Below are positions 50,467 to 59,658 of a stretch of DNA of 59,736 bases, piece after piece. The position numbers and the translations under genes were made by a program. Source of the stretch: J029 sp964482495 (GTDB lineage Bacteria > Planctomycetota > UBA1135); contig CAYZXS010000024.1 of assembly GCA_964482495.1 (NCBI GenBank), forward strand, positions 1 to 59,736, in the 5' to 3' direction. How positions within the stretch are numbered: the stretch's first letter is position 1; each line of letters begins with the position of its first letter. The notes beneath the pieces were generated by a model. The model worked only from the letters and a program-made list of their open reading frames with translations. It made no database searches and was not told where the DNA came from.

Positions 50467-52002
50467 GTGGCCTTCGGCAGCCGCCGCGACACCTTCGACC
50501 TCGACGGGCTCTCCGGCCAAAAGGAAGCCCCGTCGGCGGTGGTCGGGGTGGTCACGGTCACGGCCGCGGCGCTGGCGGCCCTCGGCGCCGCCGTCACCCA
50601 CTACGGGGGCGGCCTGTGGCAGCTCGTCATCCTGATGGCGCTGCTGATCTGCACCGGGCTGTCGGCCTGGCTGCTGACCTACCGCCAGTTCATCAACCTG
50701 GTCACGGGGCTGCTGGCCTTCACCTTCCCGATGGCCCTGAACCTCCAGGTCTACGAATTCCCGCCGGGGGTCCTGGAGCGCGGCATGCCCCCAGGGGTGG
50801 CCTTCTGGGAGAAGGACATCTTCCTGCTGATCCTGTGGGTGGACTGGTTCGTCGACGTCTGCCTGCGGCGCGACCGCCCGACGCCGAAGATCGGCCCCGC
50901 CGCCCGCTGGCTGGGCCTGATGGTGCTGGCGGCGCTGATGTTCCCCATCCACTCGGTCTACCTGCCGGGCTCCTTCATGCTCTGGGTGGAGCTGGTTCGC
51001 TACGCCCTGGCCTTCGTCTACTTGTCGAAGAAGGTCGACCAGGTCTCGGTGCTGCGGTGGATCGTCATCGGGGTCTGCGCCCAGGTCTGGATCGAGAGCC
51101 TGATCTCGTGGGCGCAGTACGCCACCGGGGGCACGCTGGGCCTGAAGTTCCTGGGCGAGACCAAGATCCGCGCCGAAGAGATCCCCGGCGGCGCGCTGAT
51201 CCGCACCGGCGCCCTGATGGGCCACCCGAACCGCTTCGCCGAGTGGCTGGTCCTGGTCGGGCCGCTGCCGCTGGCGATGGCGCTGCAGCGGAACATCTCC
51301 GCCTTGGCGCGGGGCGCCTTCTGGGCCACCTTCGTGGTCCTGAACATCACCCTGGTCCTGACCTTCTCCCGCGCCGGCTGGGTGTGCGCGGTCTTCAACT
51401 GCTTCGCCACCTACCACCTGGCCAAGCGCCGCGTCGGCCTGCCGCAGGTGCGCAGCATCTGGGCGCCGGTGATGGCGGGGATCGTCGTCCTGGTGGTCAT
51501 GTTCATGGGCATCGACGAGATCCAGCGGCGGCTGACCGCCGACGACAAGGGCTCGACCTTCGCCCGGGTGCCGCAGTTCATCACGGCGTTGAGCGTGATC
51601 GCCCACAACCCCTTCTCCGGGGTCGGGCTAGGCTCCTACACCGGCAACATCCACAAGTACGCGGCCTTCGACGGCCGCTACGCCAGCACCCTGACCTTCC
51701 GGGTGCACAACGGCCTGCTGCTCTGGGCGGCCGAGGCCGGCCTGATCAGCGCCATCGGATACGTCATGTTCTGGTTCCACAACCTGAAGAAGGCCTGGGG
51801 CGTCTGGCGCCTCAAGGACGACTTCCTGGCCCTGGTCGGGACCGCCACCTTCGTCGGCCTCATCTCCTGGTGGGTCAAGAGCATGTACAACATCCACTCG
51901 CCGCTGACCGACCACGCGATGTGGATGCACGCGGCGCTGATCTACGTGGTTTACAATTGCCACCGCAGGATGCAGCGCGAGGAAGGCCTCCAGGCCTCAT
52001 GA
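50467..52002 (+). CDS. Wzy/O-antigen-ligase-like EPS polymerase
   Basis: A 511-residue polytopic protein with about 11-12 helices. It carries the Wzy_C/WaaL-like periplasmic loop: GALIRTGALMGHPNRFAEWL, then TFSRAGWVCAVF and NPFSGVGLGSYTGNIHKYAAFDGRYASTLTFRVHNGLLLWAAEAG, in which the His-Asn-Gly region is the part most conserved in O-antigen ligases and polymerases. It probably joins EPS repeat units in the periplasm. GTG start 4 nt after the co-polymerase stop; its stop overlaps the GNAT gene by 4 nt. Confidence 0.88.
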   Translation: MAFGSRRDTFDLDGLSGQKEAPSAVVGVVTVTAAALAALGAAVTHYGGGLWQLVILMALLICTGLSAWLLTYRQFINLVTGLLAFTFPMALNLQVYEFPPGVLERGMPPGVAFWEKDIFLLILWVDWFVDVCLRRDRPTPKIGPAARWLGLMVLAALMFPIHSVYLPGSFMLWVELVRYALAFVYLSKKVDQVSVLRWIVIGVCAQVWIESLISWAQYATGGTLGLKFLGETKIRAEEIPGGALIRTGALMGHPNRFAEWLVLVGPLPLAMALQRNISALARGAFWATFVVLNITLVLTFSRAGWVCAVFNCFATYHLAKRRVGLPQVRSIWAPVMAGIVVLVVMFMGIDEIQRRLTADDKGSTFARVPQFITALSVIAHNPFSGVGLGSYTGNIHKYAAFDGRYASTLTFRVHNGLLLWAAEAGLISAIGYVMFWFHNLKKAWGVWRLKDDFLALVGTATFVGLISWWVKSMYNIHSPLTDHAMWMHAALIYVVYNCHRRMQREEGLQAS

Positions 52003-52658
52003 GCCGCGGCTTCCTGCCGCTGCGCGCGCTCCGGAAGCTGTTCCGGGAAGGGCCGATGGAGGTCCTCCGCGCCTTGAAATGGAAGTTCTACCGGCACAAG
52101 GACCTGATCGTGTGCGAGCGGGCCCTGGACCTCCCCATCCAGGAGCCGCCGCGCCTGATCCTGCCCGAGGGTCTGGTCGTCACCCTCGCCACCCTGGACG
52201 ACCTCGACAGCTTGGCGGCTAATTTCCCGATGAAGCGGGAGTGGTACCGCCAGCGGCTGGAGACCCCCGGCTACTACTGCACCATCGCCCGCCTCGACGG
52301 CGCGGTCCTGGCGCAGCAGTGGTTCTGCACCTGCCCCCACTACGACCCCGAGATGCGCTGCCTGATCGAGCCCGGACCCCGCGAAGCCTACTGCTTCGAG
52401 GGCTGGTGCCTGCCCGAGCGGCGCGGCTTCGGCGTCAGCCACCTCGGCATGAAGCACTGCATCGAGGAGGTCCTGCCCGGCCGCGACGTCGACCGGGTCT
52501 TCACCATGCTGGAGGCCGGCAACCGCCCCACCCGCCGCTTCCACGCCCGCTACGGCTTCCAGGACGTCGGCCGCAAACGCCACCTCCGGATCGGGCCCTT
52601 CTGCTTTAATTCCAAGATCAAGCCCCTCCTGCCCCGCTCCGAAGCCACCACCGGATGA
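51999..52658 (+). CDS. GNAT-family N-acyltransferase of the EPS operon
   Basis: A 219-residue protein. The GNAT fold spans about residues 45-210: LVVTLATLDDLDSLAANFPMKREWYRQRLETPGYYCTIARLDGAVLAQQWFCT, then AYCFEGWCLPERRGFGVSHLGMKHCIEEVL, with a rather degenerate acyl-CoA loop (RRGFGVSHLG), and VFTMLEAGNRPTRRFHARYGFQDVGRKRHLRI. It probably acylates an amino sugar or a lipid-linked EPS precursor. Both ends overlap neighbours by 4 nt (ATGA with the polymerase and with the sulfatase-like gene), so it is tightly coupled to both. Confidence 0.75.
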   Translation: MSRGFLPLRALRKLFREGPMEVLRALKWKFYRHKDLIVCERALDLPIQEPPRLILPEGLVVTLATLDDLDSLAANFPMKREWYRQRLETPGYYCTIARLDGAVLAQQWFCTCPHYDPEMRCLIEPGPREAYCFEGWCLPERRGFGVSHLGMKHCIEEVLPGRDVDRVFTMLEAGNRPTRRFHARYGFQDVGRKRHLRIGPFCFNSKIKPLLPRSEATTG

Positions 52659-54541
52659 GCACCATGTCCCCCGCCCGCCGCCTCCCCTTCAACGCCCTGC
52701 TCGGCTTCTGCGCCGGCTGGGCCGTCGGCGCCCTGGAGTCCCTGGTCGTCACCAGCTCCACCGACCTGGCCTTCGTCGACCCGCTCGGCGACTCCTTCCG
52801 GGTCGCCCTGCGCTACGCCACCGCCGGCGCCGTCGGCGCCGTCGTGCTGGCCTTCCTGCCGCGCCGGCTCCGCCCCAACCGCGCCTCCTCGGTGCTGTTC
52901 ACGACCCTGGCTTGCATGGCCTTCGTCACCGGCACCTCGATGATCCACCAGGTCTACTACGGCGGCGTCTCGACCTTCGCGCTCGGGCCGCTGGTGGCCA
53001 ACGGCCTGCTCGCCGGCGCCTGCCTGGCGGCGGGCTTCGGCCTCGGCCGGGCGCCGGCTCCGGTGGCCGTGATCCTGGTGCTCTCCCTCATCGGCCACGG
53101 CGGCGTCCTGGCCAGCGCCTCCAAGCACGCGCCGACGCAAGGGCCGGAGGTCTCCGCGGCGGAGGCCGGCGCGCCGAACGTGCTCTTCATCCTGATCGAC
53201 ACCCTGCGGGCGGACCACCTGCAGAGCTACGGCTACGACAAGCAGACCTCCCCGACCCTGGACGGCATGGCCCAGGAGGGGCTGCGCTTCGACCAGGCCT
53301 ACGCCCAGGCGACCTGGACCCGGCCTTCGGTGGCCTCGCTGATGACCTCGCTCTACCCGGCGAGCCACCGCACCAACCGGCTGGACATCCGGGTCCCCTC
53401 CGAGCTCCAGACCATGGCCGAGACGGTCCAGGCCGAGGGCTACACCACAGCCTGCTTCTCGGCCAACCGCAACGTCTCCGAGGTCTTCGGCTTCGACCAG
53501 GGCTTCGGCACCTTCTGGACCCACGCCTCGGCCGAGCTCAACTCGGTTCTGCGCTTCACCACCTGGGAGCGGGTGATGGAGATGCTGCGGGTCCGCAGCG
53601 CCGCCGACCGTACCCCAGAGACCAACCGCGCCGCCGACCTCACCGACCGGGCCCTGAGCTGGAGCCGGCAGCACGACGGCTCGCCCTACTTCCTCTACGT
53701 CCAGTACATCGACCCGCACGGTCCCTACCTGCCGCCGGCCGACTTCCTCGAGGAGATCGGCATGGAGCAGCCCAGCGCCGAGACCCTGAGCAACGCCAAC
53801 CCGGTCCACGGCAAGCCGCCCTTCCCCTTCTTCGGGGTGGAAGAGTTCAGCCACGAGCGGCTGGCGAAGCTGCGCGAGCTCTACGACGCCGAGATCATGT
53901 ACTGCGACCGCGAGGTCGGCCGGCTGCTCGACGGCATGCGCGAGCTGGGCCTGCTCGACAACACCTACGTCATCGTCACCTCGGACCACGGCGAGGAGTT
54001 CTTCGAGCACAAGCAGTTCGGCCACGGCCAGTCCGCCTTCGAGGAGCTGGCGCGGGTGCCGCTGCTGATCGACGGCCCGGGCATCGAGCCCGGGGTGGTC
54101 GAGGGGCCGGTGGAGCTGATCGACCTCTACCCGACCATCGCCACCTGGGTCGGCGCCCCGATCCCGGAGCGCATCCAGGGCAGCGACCTCAACGACCTGA
54201 TCGCCGGCGGCGACCGCGGCGGCGCCACCGAGGCGCTGATCAGCAACCTGCGCTCGTCCGAGCTCACGGCCTGGGTGATCGGCAAGGAGAAGCTGGTCCG
54301 GATCGAGCACCAGGGCGAAGTCCGCTGGATGCTCTTCGACCTCGCGACCGACCCGGGCGAGCAGGACGACCTGGCCGAATCCAAGCCCGAGCGGCTGGCC
54401 GAGCTGAAGGGTCAGCTGCTCGACCGCCGCAACGCCGCCGGCGCCTACCAGGTCGGCGACGTCGAGACCGCGGAGATCGACGAGGAGATGCAGCAGGACC
54501 TCAACGACCTCGGCTACGTCGAGGACGAGGAGGAGGAGTGA
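52655..54541 (+). CDS. Membrane-anchored sulfatase-like protein with Thr at the nucleophile position (B)
   Basis: A 628-residue protein: four to five membrane helices in residues 1-155, then an alkaline-phosphatase-superfamily domain. Metal motifs: VLFILIDTLRADHLQSYGY and VIVTSDHGEEFFEHKQFGHGQ, with VQYIDPHGPYLPP between. The nucleophile segment is ATWTRPSVASLMTSLYPASH; Thr222 replaces the Cys/Ser needed for formylglycine, and Val replaces the signature Arg. It ends in LNDLGYVEDEEEE. The plan of a multi-helix anchor plus an outer catalytic domain is that of LtaS and EptA. It likely modifies EPS or lipid with phospho-groups. It overlaps the GNAT gene by 4 nt. Confidence 0.82.
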   Translation: MSTMSPARRLPFNALLGFCAGWAVGALESLVVTSSTDLAFVDPLGDSFRVALRYATAGAVGAVVLAFLPRRLRPNRASSVLFTTLACMAFVTGTSMIHQVYYGGVSTFALGPLVANGLLAGACLAAGFGLGRAPAPVAVILVLSLIGHGGVLASASKHAPTQGPEVSAAEAGAPNVLFILIDTLRADHLQSYGYDKQTSPTLDGMAQEGLRFDQAYAQATWTRPSVASLMTSLYPASHRTNRLDIRVPSELQTMAETVQAEGYTTACFSANRNVSEVFGFDQGFGTFWTHASAELNSVLRFTTWERVMEMLRVRSAADRTPETNRAADLTDRALSWSRQHDGSPYFLYVQYIDPHGPYLPPADFLEEIGMEQPSAETLSNANPVHGKPPFPFFGVEEFSHERLAKLRELYDAEIMYCDREVGRLLDGMRELGLLDNTYVIVTSDHGEEFFEHKQFGHGQSAFEELARVPLLIDGPGIEPGVVEGPVELIDLYPTIATWVGAPIPERIQGSDLNDLIAGGDRGGATEALISNLRSSELTAWVIGKEKLVRIEHQGEVRWMLFDLATDPGEQDDLAESKPERLAELKGQLLDRRNAAGAYQVGDVETAEIDEEMQQDLNDLGYVEDEEEE

Positions 54542-54593
54542 GCCCGGGTCAGGCGGACGGCGACGACAGCGGCAGGCGGCGCGAAGGCTAGCC

Positions 54594-55772
54594 ATGCACC
54601 AGCGCGTCTGCCTGGGCGGCGTCCCGATCCTGACCTTCCACAGCGTCCGCCGCCGGCGCACCGAGGCGCTCGGACCGGGCGGCGAGTTGACCATGCCCGA
54701 CCGGCCCTTCGAGCGGCTGCTCAGCGGCCTGCGGCGGCAGGGCTACCAGGGCATCACCTGCGCCGAGCTCTACGCCCACCTGAAGGCGGGTGCGCCGCTA
54801 CCGAAGCGGCCGGTCCTGCTGACCTTCGACGACGGCTACCTCGACAACTGGAGCTACGTCGCGCCGATGCTGCGCCGCCACGGCCTGCGCGGCACGGTCT
54901 TCGTCGCCACCGACTTCCTCCACCCCGACCCGGAGGCGGTGCGGCCGACCGTCGACCAGCAGCCGGACGCCCCGGAGCGGGGCTACCTGTCGGCGGCCGA
55001 GCTGCGGCTGCTCGACCAGGAGGGCACCCTGGAGGTGCAGTCCCACACCGCCGGCCACGGGCGGCTGCCGGTCTCCGGGGAAGTGGTGGACTTCCACCGC
55101 CCCGGCGCCCGCTGCTGGTGGCTGGAGCGCGGCCGCGGCACTCCGGAGCAGAATTCGCGCGAGGAGTCCGACGCCCTGGCCGGAGTCGTGCCCTGGGGCG
55201 CGCCGGTCTACCGCTCGGAGTGGGCCTCGGCGGCGCGCGCGATCGAACCGGACCCGCGGCTGGAGCAGGAGCTCTGCGCCCTGGTCGCCGACGGCGGCGG
55301 CGCGGCCTTCTTCGATCGTGCGGACTGGCGCCAGGTCCTCGAGCAGCGGGTCGAGGCCGGCCGCTGGCAGCACCGGGAGGAGAGCGAGGAGCAGCGCCAC
55401 GAGCGGATCCTGCGCGACCTCGGCGGCGCCAAGCAGGTCCTGGAGGGGATCCTCGGCCACGAAGTGCCCTTCTTCGCCTGGCCCGGCGGCGGCTCCAGCC
55501 CGTGGGCGGTGCGCATCGCCCTGGATGAGGTCGGCTACCGCGCCACCTTCGGAACCAACCGCGTCTGCGACGGCGTGCCCCTCGACCTCGAGGCCATCCC
55601 CCGGGCCTACTTCCGCCAGAACTACCGCGGCCGCGGCGCCGGCTGGCTGCGGGCCATGCACGCTCTCGGCGTCACCGGCTGGGAGGCGGGCCGCTGGTCC
55701 GGCGCCGCCCGGCTGTTCGTCGCCAACCGCCTCATGCGCCTCTTCGAAGACCCCTCGGCGCCCAACGCCTGA
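54594..55772 (+). CDS. Polysaccharide deacetylase (NodB-like)
   Basis: A 392-residue carbohydrate-esterase-4-like protein. The NodB motifs are present: LTFDDGYLDNW (catalytic and metal Asp), VQSHTAGHGRL (metal-binding His pair) and FFAWPGGGSSPWAV. An insertion of about 100 residues (from RPGARCWWLERGRG to EEQRHERIL) separates motifs 2 and 3, longer than in classical NodB enzymes. It has no signal peptide, so it may act on cytoplasmic or membrane-surface precursors, as seen for EPS-locus members of this family. It starts 52 nt after the sulfatase-like gene and is followed by a large inverted repeat. Confidence 0.85.
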   Translation: MHQRVCLGGVPILTFHSVRRRRTEALGPGGELTMPDRPFERLLSGLRRQGYQGITCAELYAHLKAGAPLPKRPVLLTFDDGYLDNWSYVAPMLRRHGLRGTVFVATDFLHPDPEAVRPTVDQQPDAPERGYLSAAELRLLDQEGTLEVQSHTAGHGRLPVSGEVVDFHRPGARCWWLERGRGTPEQNSREESDALAGVVPWGAPVYRSEWASAARAIEPDPRLEQELCALVADGGGAAFFDRADWRQVLEQRVEAGRWQHREESEEQRHERILRDLGGAKQVLEGILGHEVPFFAWPGGGSSPWAVRIALDEVGYRATFGTNRVCDGVPLDLEAIPRAYFRQNYRGRGAGWLRAMHALGVTGWEAGRWSGAARLFVANRLMRLFEDPSAPNA

Positions 55773-55774
55773 TT

Positions 55775-55829
55775 GGTGTCAGGCTCCTTCACGCAGTCTG
55801 GGCGAGACTGCATGAAGGAGCCTGACACC
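55775..55829. repeat. 25-bp inverted repeat (REP-like), also acting as a terminator candidate
   Basis: Arms at 55775-55799 and 55805-55829, complementary except for one position, with loop GGGCG. Each arm carries the core GGTGTCAGGCTCC. It fills the gap between two convergent stops (55772 and 55836). A single-arm relative lies at 24375-24395, so it is a dispersed family. Confidence 0.75.
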
Positions 55830-55835
55830 GGAGGG

Positions 55836-57635
55836 TCACTCCTCCTCTTCGACGTCGAGGTAGCCGAGGTGCTGCAGCGCGTGGCGCTGCTCGAGGTCTA
55901 GGTCCATGCCGGCGTTGCCGCGGACGGGCAGGCCTTCGAGGAAGGCCCGACCCTCCTGGAGCAGGGCGTCGAGCCGGGCCGGCTCCTCGGCGGCGCGGTC
56001 GCGGTCGCCGGTCTCGACGTGGTAGAGCGAACTGCTGCCGTCGATGGCCCAGACCGCCTTCCAGCCGTCCTTGACCCAGCCCGACAGGCGCTTGTCGCCG
56101 AGCCGCCGCTGGTAGGCCTCCATGTAGCGGCCGCGGCCGGAGAGCGGGTCGGGGTCGCCGCCGGCGGTCAGCGCCGGGACCAGGCTGCTGCCCTGGGCCG
56201 AGGGCAGCGGCGGCAGCTCGGCGAGCTCGAGGATGGTCGGCGCCAGGTCGACGTGGCTAGCCGACGTCTCCAGGCGCTCGCCGCGGCGCGCCTCCGGGGT
56301 CCGCCCGGGCAGCCGGATCACCGCCGGCACGCGCTGGGTGGCCTCGAACAGGCTGGCCTCGTGGTTCTCGAGCAGGCCGCCCTCCCCGAAGCACTCGCCG
56401 TGGTCCGCGACCAGCAGGATCAGGGTGTTCTCGAGGCCGGGGTCGCGGCGCTCCAGCGAGGTGCGCAGCTGGCCCAGCAGGTGGTCGAGCCAGGCGATCT
56501 CGCCGCGCTGCAGCACCACCCGATCCTCGAGCTCGGGCGCGACCGCGTGCGGCCCCTCGTCGCGCCGGGCCAGGGCGGCTTCGCGGAAGGCCTCCGGCGG
56601 CGTGTAAGGGCCGTGGGCGTCGAAGAGGTGGACCCAGAGGAAGGTCGGCCCGCTCTGCTGCTCGTACCAGCTCACGGCCCGGTCCACGGTCAGCGCGCCG
56701 GGCACGGTGTAGCGGCTGCTGGCCTGCTCGGGGATCAGCTCCCGCAGCAGCGCCGAGGAGAAGCGGCACAGCTCGCCCAAGGTGTCGATCAGGTTGGCAT
56801 CGGAGCGCCCGTCGAAGTGCTGGAAGCCCTCCGAGAAGCCGAAGCTGGCGCGGATCGGGTAGCCGGAGACGAAGCCGCCGGTGGCGTAGCCGGCCTGGTC
56901 CAGGATCACCGGCAGCAGCGGCAGACCCTCCGTGAGCAGGCTCTCGCCGTTGGCGCGCAGGCCGTGGCTGGGCGGATAGAGGCCGCTCAGCATCGAGGCG
57001 TGCGCCGGCGCGGTGATCGACGCCGCGGACTGGAAGTCCTCGAACAGCGCGCCTTCGGCCGCCAGCCGCTCGAGCTCGGGCATGTCGAGGCCGCCGCCGC
57101 CGTAGAGCGGCAGGGTGTCGGCGCGCACGGTGTCCCAGGTCACCAGGACCACGTTCGGTCGGTCGCCGGCGTCGGCGCCGCTGCCGGAGCGGATGACCAC
57201 CGGCTCCTTGCCCGAGAACTCGAACAGGATCACGAGCAGCAGCGGCAGGCCGAGGCTCCCCATGCCGACCCAGCGCGGCAGGACCTCGGCGGTGCCGCGC
57301 ACGGCGGCGCGGTAGAGCAGCAGGGCCGCGATGCCGCCGGCCAGCGGCCAGGGCCAGCCGGCCATCGCCGGGAGGCCGTGGAACTGGTGCAGGTAGTAGA
57401 GGACCAGGCAGCAGCCGAGCGGGACCAGCACCGCCCACGGCGGCCGGACGGGTGAGAACCGGCCGATCAGCCAGCCGCCCCAGCCATAGAGGGCCATCGC
57501 CACCAGGGCCAGGGTCAGGACATAGACCCACAGCGTCCCCGCGAACTGCGCATTCGAGAGGATTAGTCCAGCGTCCCAGGCTCCCAGGGCCCAGCCTGAG
57601 AGAAGGCCGTCGATCGCAGCAGGTCGCCGTGCCAT
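55836..57635 (-). CDS. Membrane-anchored sulfatase-like protein with Thr at the nucleophile position (C)
   Basis: A 599-residue protein: five to six membrane helices in residues 1-145, then an alkaline-phosphatase-superfamily domain (VVLVTWDTVRADTLPLYGGG; LLVADHGECFGEGGLLENH; HLFDAHGPYTPP). The nucleophile segment is AASITAPAHASMLSGLYPPSH with Thr208 at the Cys/Ser position and His in place of the signature Arg. It ends LQHLGYLDVEEEE, like protein B. It differs from B and D in the W-T-R-P motif, so it may act on another substrate. TATGCT (minus strand, 57650-57645) ends 9 nt before the ATG. Confidence 0.82.
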   Translation of the reverse strand: MARRPAAIDGLLSGWALGAWDAGLILSNAQFAGTLWVYVLTLALVAMALYGWGGWLIGRFSPVRPPWAVLVPLGCCLVLYYLHQFHGLPAMAGWPWPLAGGIAALLLYRAAVRGTAEVLPRWVGMGSLGLPLLLVILFEFSGKEPVVIRSGSGADAGDRPNVVLVTWDTVRADTLPLYGGGGLDMPELERLAAEGALFEDFQSAASITAPAHASMLSGLYPPSHGLRANGESLLTEGLPLLPVILDQAGYATGGFVSGYPIRASFGFSEGFQHFDGRSDANLIDTLGELCRFSSALLRELIPEQASSRYTVPGALTVDRAVSWYEQQSGPTFLWVHLFDAHGPYTPPEAFREAALARRDEGPHAVAPELEDRVVLQRGEIAWLDHLLGQLRTSLERRDPGLENTLILLVADHGECFGEGGLLENHEASLFEATQRVPAVIRLPGRTPEARRGERLETSASHVDLAPTILELAELPPLPSAQGSSLVPALTAGGDPDPLSGRGRYMEAYQRRLGDKRLSGWVKDGWKAVWAIDGSSSLYHVETGDRDRAAEEPARLDALLQEGRAFLEGLPVRGNAGMDLDLEQRHALQHLGYLDVEEEE

Positions 57636-57644
57636 CGAGGCAAG

Positions 57645-57650
57645 AGCATA
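57645..57650 (-). promoter_or_regulatory. TATGCT -10 box for sulfatase-like gene C
   Basis: On the minus strand TATGCT ends 9 nt before ATG 57635, the spacing of a leaderless start. Confidence 0.38.
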
Positions 57651-57705
57651 ACACTGGCCGCCCCTGTCGCCTCACTGCCTGGGCGGGCCGGGAGCCCGGG
57701 CGTGG

Positions 57706-57711
57706 TATCTT
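57706..57711 (+). promoter_or_regulatory. TATCTT -10 box for sulfatase-like gene D
   Basis: TATCTT ends 6 nt before ATG 57718. The GAGGGG between them touches the ATG and is too close to act as a ribosome binding site. Confidence 0.38.
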
Positions 57712-57717
57712 GAGGGG

Positions 57718-59658
57718 ATGAACGAGGTCAACGCAGCGCCTTCGATGCCCGCCAGGGCCGTCCGCGGCTTCCTCGCCGGGGCCTTGCTGGGGCTGGCGGT
57801 GGGTGCCGTGGAGAGCTGCCTCCTGCTGACGGTTGCAGGAGTCGGCGTCCGCACACCCTTGCCCGAAATGCTTCGGATCGAGGCCTACTACCTCCTGTTC
57901 TGCGGCGGCCTGGGCATGGTCCTGCACGGCCTGTTCTTCCGCCGCGCGCTGGCCCGGGCGGTCGGCTGGACCGCCGGCCTGACCGTGGTCCTGCTGGCCG
58001 GGGCCTGGCTCGCTTCGGGCCTGTTCATCGGCAAGGATCCGGGCGCCGGCGCCCTCTACGGCAGCCTCGCCGCCGGCCTGGCGCTGGCCTGCGTGGTCGG
58101 CTGGTTCGGGGGCAAGCTCGCCGCTCGCGGCTCCCTCGCGGCAGTCTTCGCGCTGGTGGTGCTCGGGATGTCCCACGGCGTGGTCCTGGTGGCGGTGGAC
58201 GAGGGCGCCAAGGCCGAGCTCGGCATCGAGGCCTACCAAGGGGAGGCGCCGCCGAACCTGGTCATGATCCTGATCGACACCCTGCGCGCCGACCGCCTCG
58301 GCTGCTACGGCTATGAGCGGCCGACCTCGCCGGTGATCGACGAGCTGGCCGCGAAGGGCACGCTGTTCGACGCCGCCTACGCCCACGCATCATGGACCCG
58401 GCCGTCGGTGGCGTCGCTGATGACCTCGCTCTACCCGTCGAGCCACGACATCCAGGATGACCTGGACGCCCTTCCGGCGAGCCTGCCGACCCTGGCCCAG
58501 GTGATGAAGGCCCGCGGGTACCACACCGCGGCCTTCTCGGCCAACCCGCAGATCTCCCCTACCTACGGCTTCGACCGCGGCTTCGACGTCTTCGGGGAGT
58601 CCGGCAGCCACCTGGTGCGGCGGGCCGCCATCGGGCTGCTCGAGCACACCGTCAAGCGCACCATCCGGCTCCGGCTGCTGCCGGCGCTCGCGGGCGGCGG
58701 CGACGGCAAGCCGGCCAAGGCCAAGAAGAAGGACCCTGAGCACGCCGGCGCGGCGCTCCTGAACAAGCAGGCCTTCCGGTGGCTGGACGGCTTCGACGGC
58801 GAGCAGCCCTTCTTCCTGTACATGCAGTACATCGACCCGCACACGCCGTACTCGCCGCCGGTCGACCTGATCAACGAGGGCGGCCAGGCGCCGGTGTCGC
58901 TGCCGGCGACCTACATCGACAAGGACGCGCCGCCCTTCCCGCTGTCCGAGTACGCGCGCGCGGACGACGAGGTGCTCGAGGGGCTCTCCCGGCTCTACGA
59001 CGCCGAGATCCGCTTCGTCGACCGCGAGTTCGGAAAGCTGCTCGAGCGGCTGGAGCAGCGCGGCCTGCTCGAGAACACCTACATCGTCGTCACCTCCGAC
59101 CACGGCGAAGAGCTCTACGACCACAAGCAGTGGCTGCACGGCCAGTCGCTGTTCGACGAGCTGGTGCGGGTGCCGCTGGTCGTGACCGGCCCGGGGGTCG
59201 CGACCCAGGTGGTGGCCGAGCCGGTGGAGCTGGTCGACCTGCTGCCGACGGCGGCCGGCTGGTGCGACGTCGAACTCGACTTCGACAAGCACGGGCGCGA
59301 CCTCGGCGGCGTGCTGGCAGGCGGCGCCGGCGACCCCGAGCGGGTCGTGTTCAGCGAGCGCGAGGGAACCTACGCCATCCACGCGGTGCGCCGCGGCGAC
59401 CACAAGCTGATCCGGATCACTTCGCCCGAGGGGATCACCTGGATGGAGTTCGACCTGTCCCAGGACCCCGGCGAGCTCCAGAACCTGGCCGAGGCCCAGG
59501 AGCCCGACGGCGAGCTCCGGCGCCTGCTCGACCAGGCCGTGCTGGTGTCCAGCGCCTTCCTCGGCGAGCGCTCCGGCAAGGTCGAGGCCGAGGGCGACGT
59601 GGCCGAGGCCCTGGGTGAGCTGGGCTACATCGACCTCGAGGGGTCAGACATCGATTGA
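57718..59658 (+). CDS. Membrane-anchored sulfatase-like protein with Thr at the nucleophile position (D)
   Basis: A 646-residue close relative of protein B: four membrane helices in residues 1-165, then an alkaline-phosphatase-superfamily domain (LVMILIDTLRADRLGCYGY; IVVTSDHGEELYDHKQWLHGQ; MQYIDPHTPYSPP). The nucleophile segment is ASWTRPSVASLMTSLYPSSH with Thr227. It contains a Lys-rich insertion (GKPAKAKKKDPEH) near residue 340. It ends LGELGYIDLEGSDID; the last five residues are encoded by the start of a repeat, so the original C-terminus may have been altered. Divergent from protein C with 82 nt between. Confidence 0.82.
   Translation: MNEVNAAPSMPARAVRGFLAGALLGLAVGAVESCLLLTVAGVGVRTPLPEMLRIEAYYLLFCGGLGMVLHGLFFRRALARAVGWTAGLTVVLLAGAWLASGLFIGKDPGAGALYGSLAAGLALACVVGWFGGKLAARGSLAAVFALVVLGMSHGVVLVAVDEGAKAELGIEAYQGEAPPNLVMILIDTLRADRLGCYGYERPTSPVIDELAAKGTLFDAAYAHASWTRPSVASLMTSLYPSSHDIQDDLDALPASLPTLAQVMKARGYHTAAFSANPQISPTYGFDRGFDVFGESGSHLVRRAAIGLLEHTVKRTIRLRLLPALAGGGDGKPAKAKKKDPEHAGAALLNKQAFRWLDGFDGEQPFFLYMQYIDPHTPYSPPVDLINEGGQAPVSLPATYIDKDAPPFPLSEYARADDEVLEGLSRLYDAEIRFVDREFGKLLERLEQRGLLENTYIVVTSDHGEELYDHKQWLHGQSLFDELVRVPLVVTGPGVATQVVAEPVELVDLLPTAAGWCDVELDFDKHGRDLGGVLAGGAGDPERVVFSEREGTYAIHAVRRGDHKLIRITSPEGITWMEFDLSQDPGELQNLAEAQEPDGELRRLLDQAVLVSSAFLGERSGKVEAEGDVAEALGELGYIDLEGSDID

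Noticed and set aside
42157..59658. Exosortase/PEP-CTERM system linked to the EPS locus
   Set aside because: No exosortase, PEP-CTERM tail protein or typical associated genes are visible in the window.
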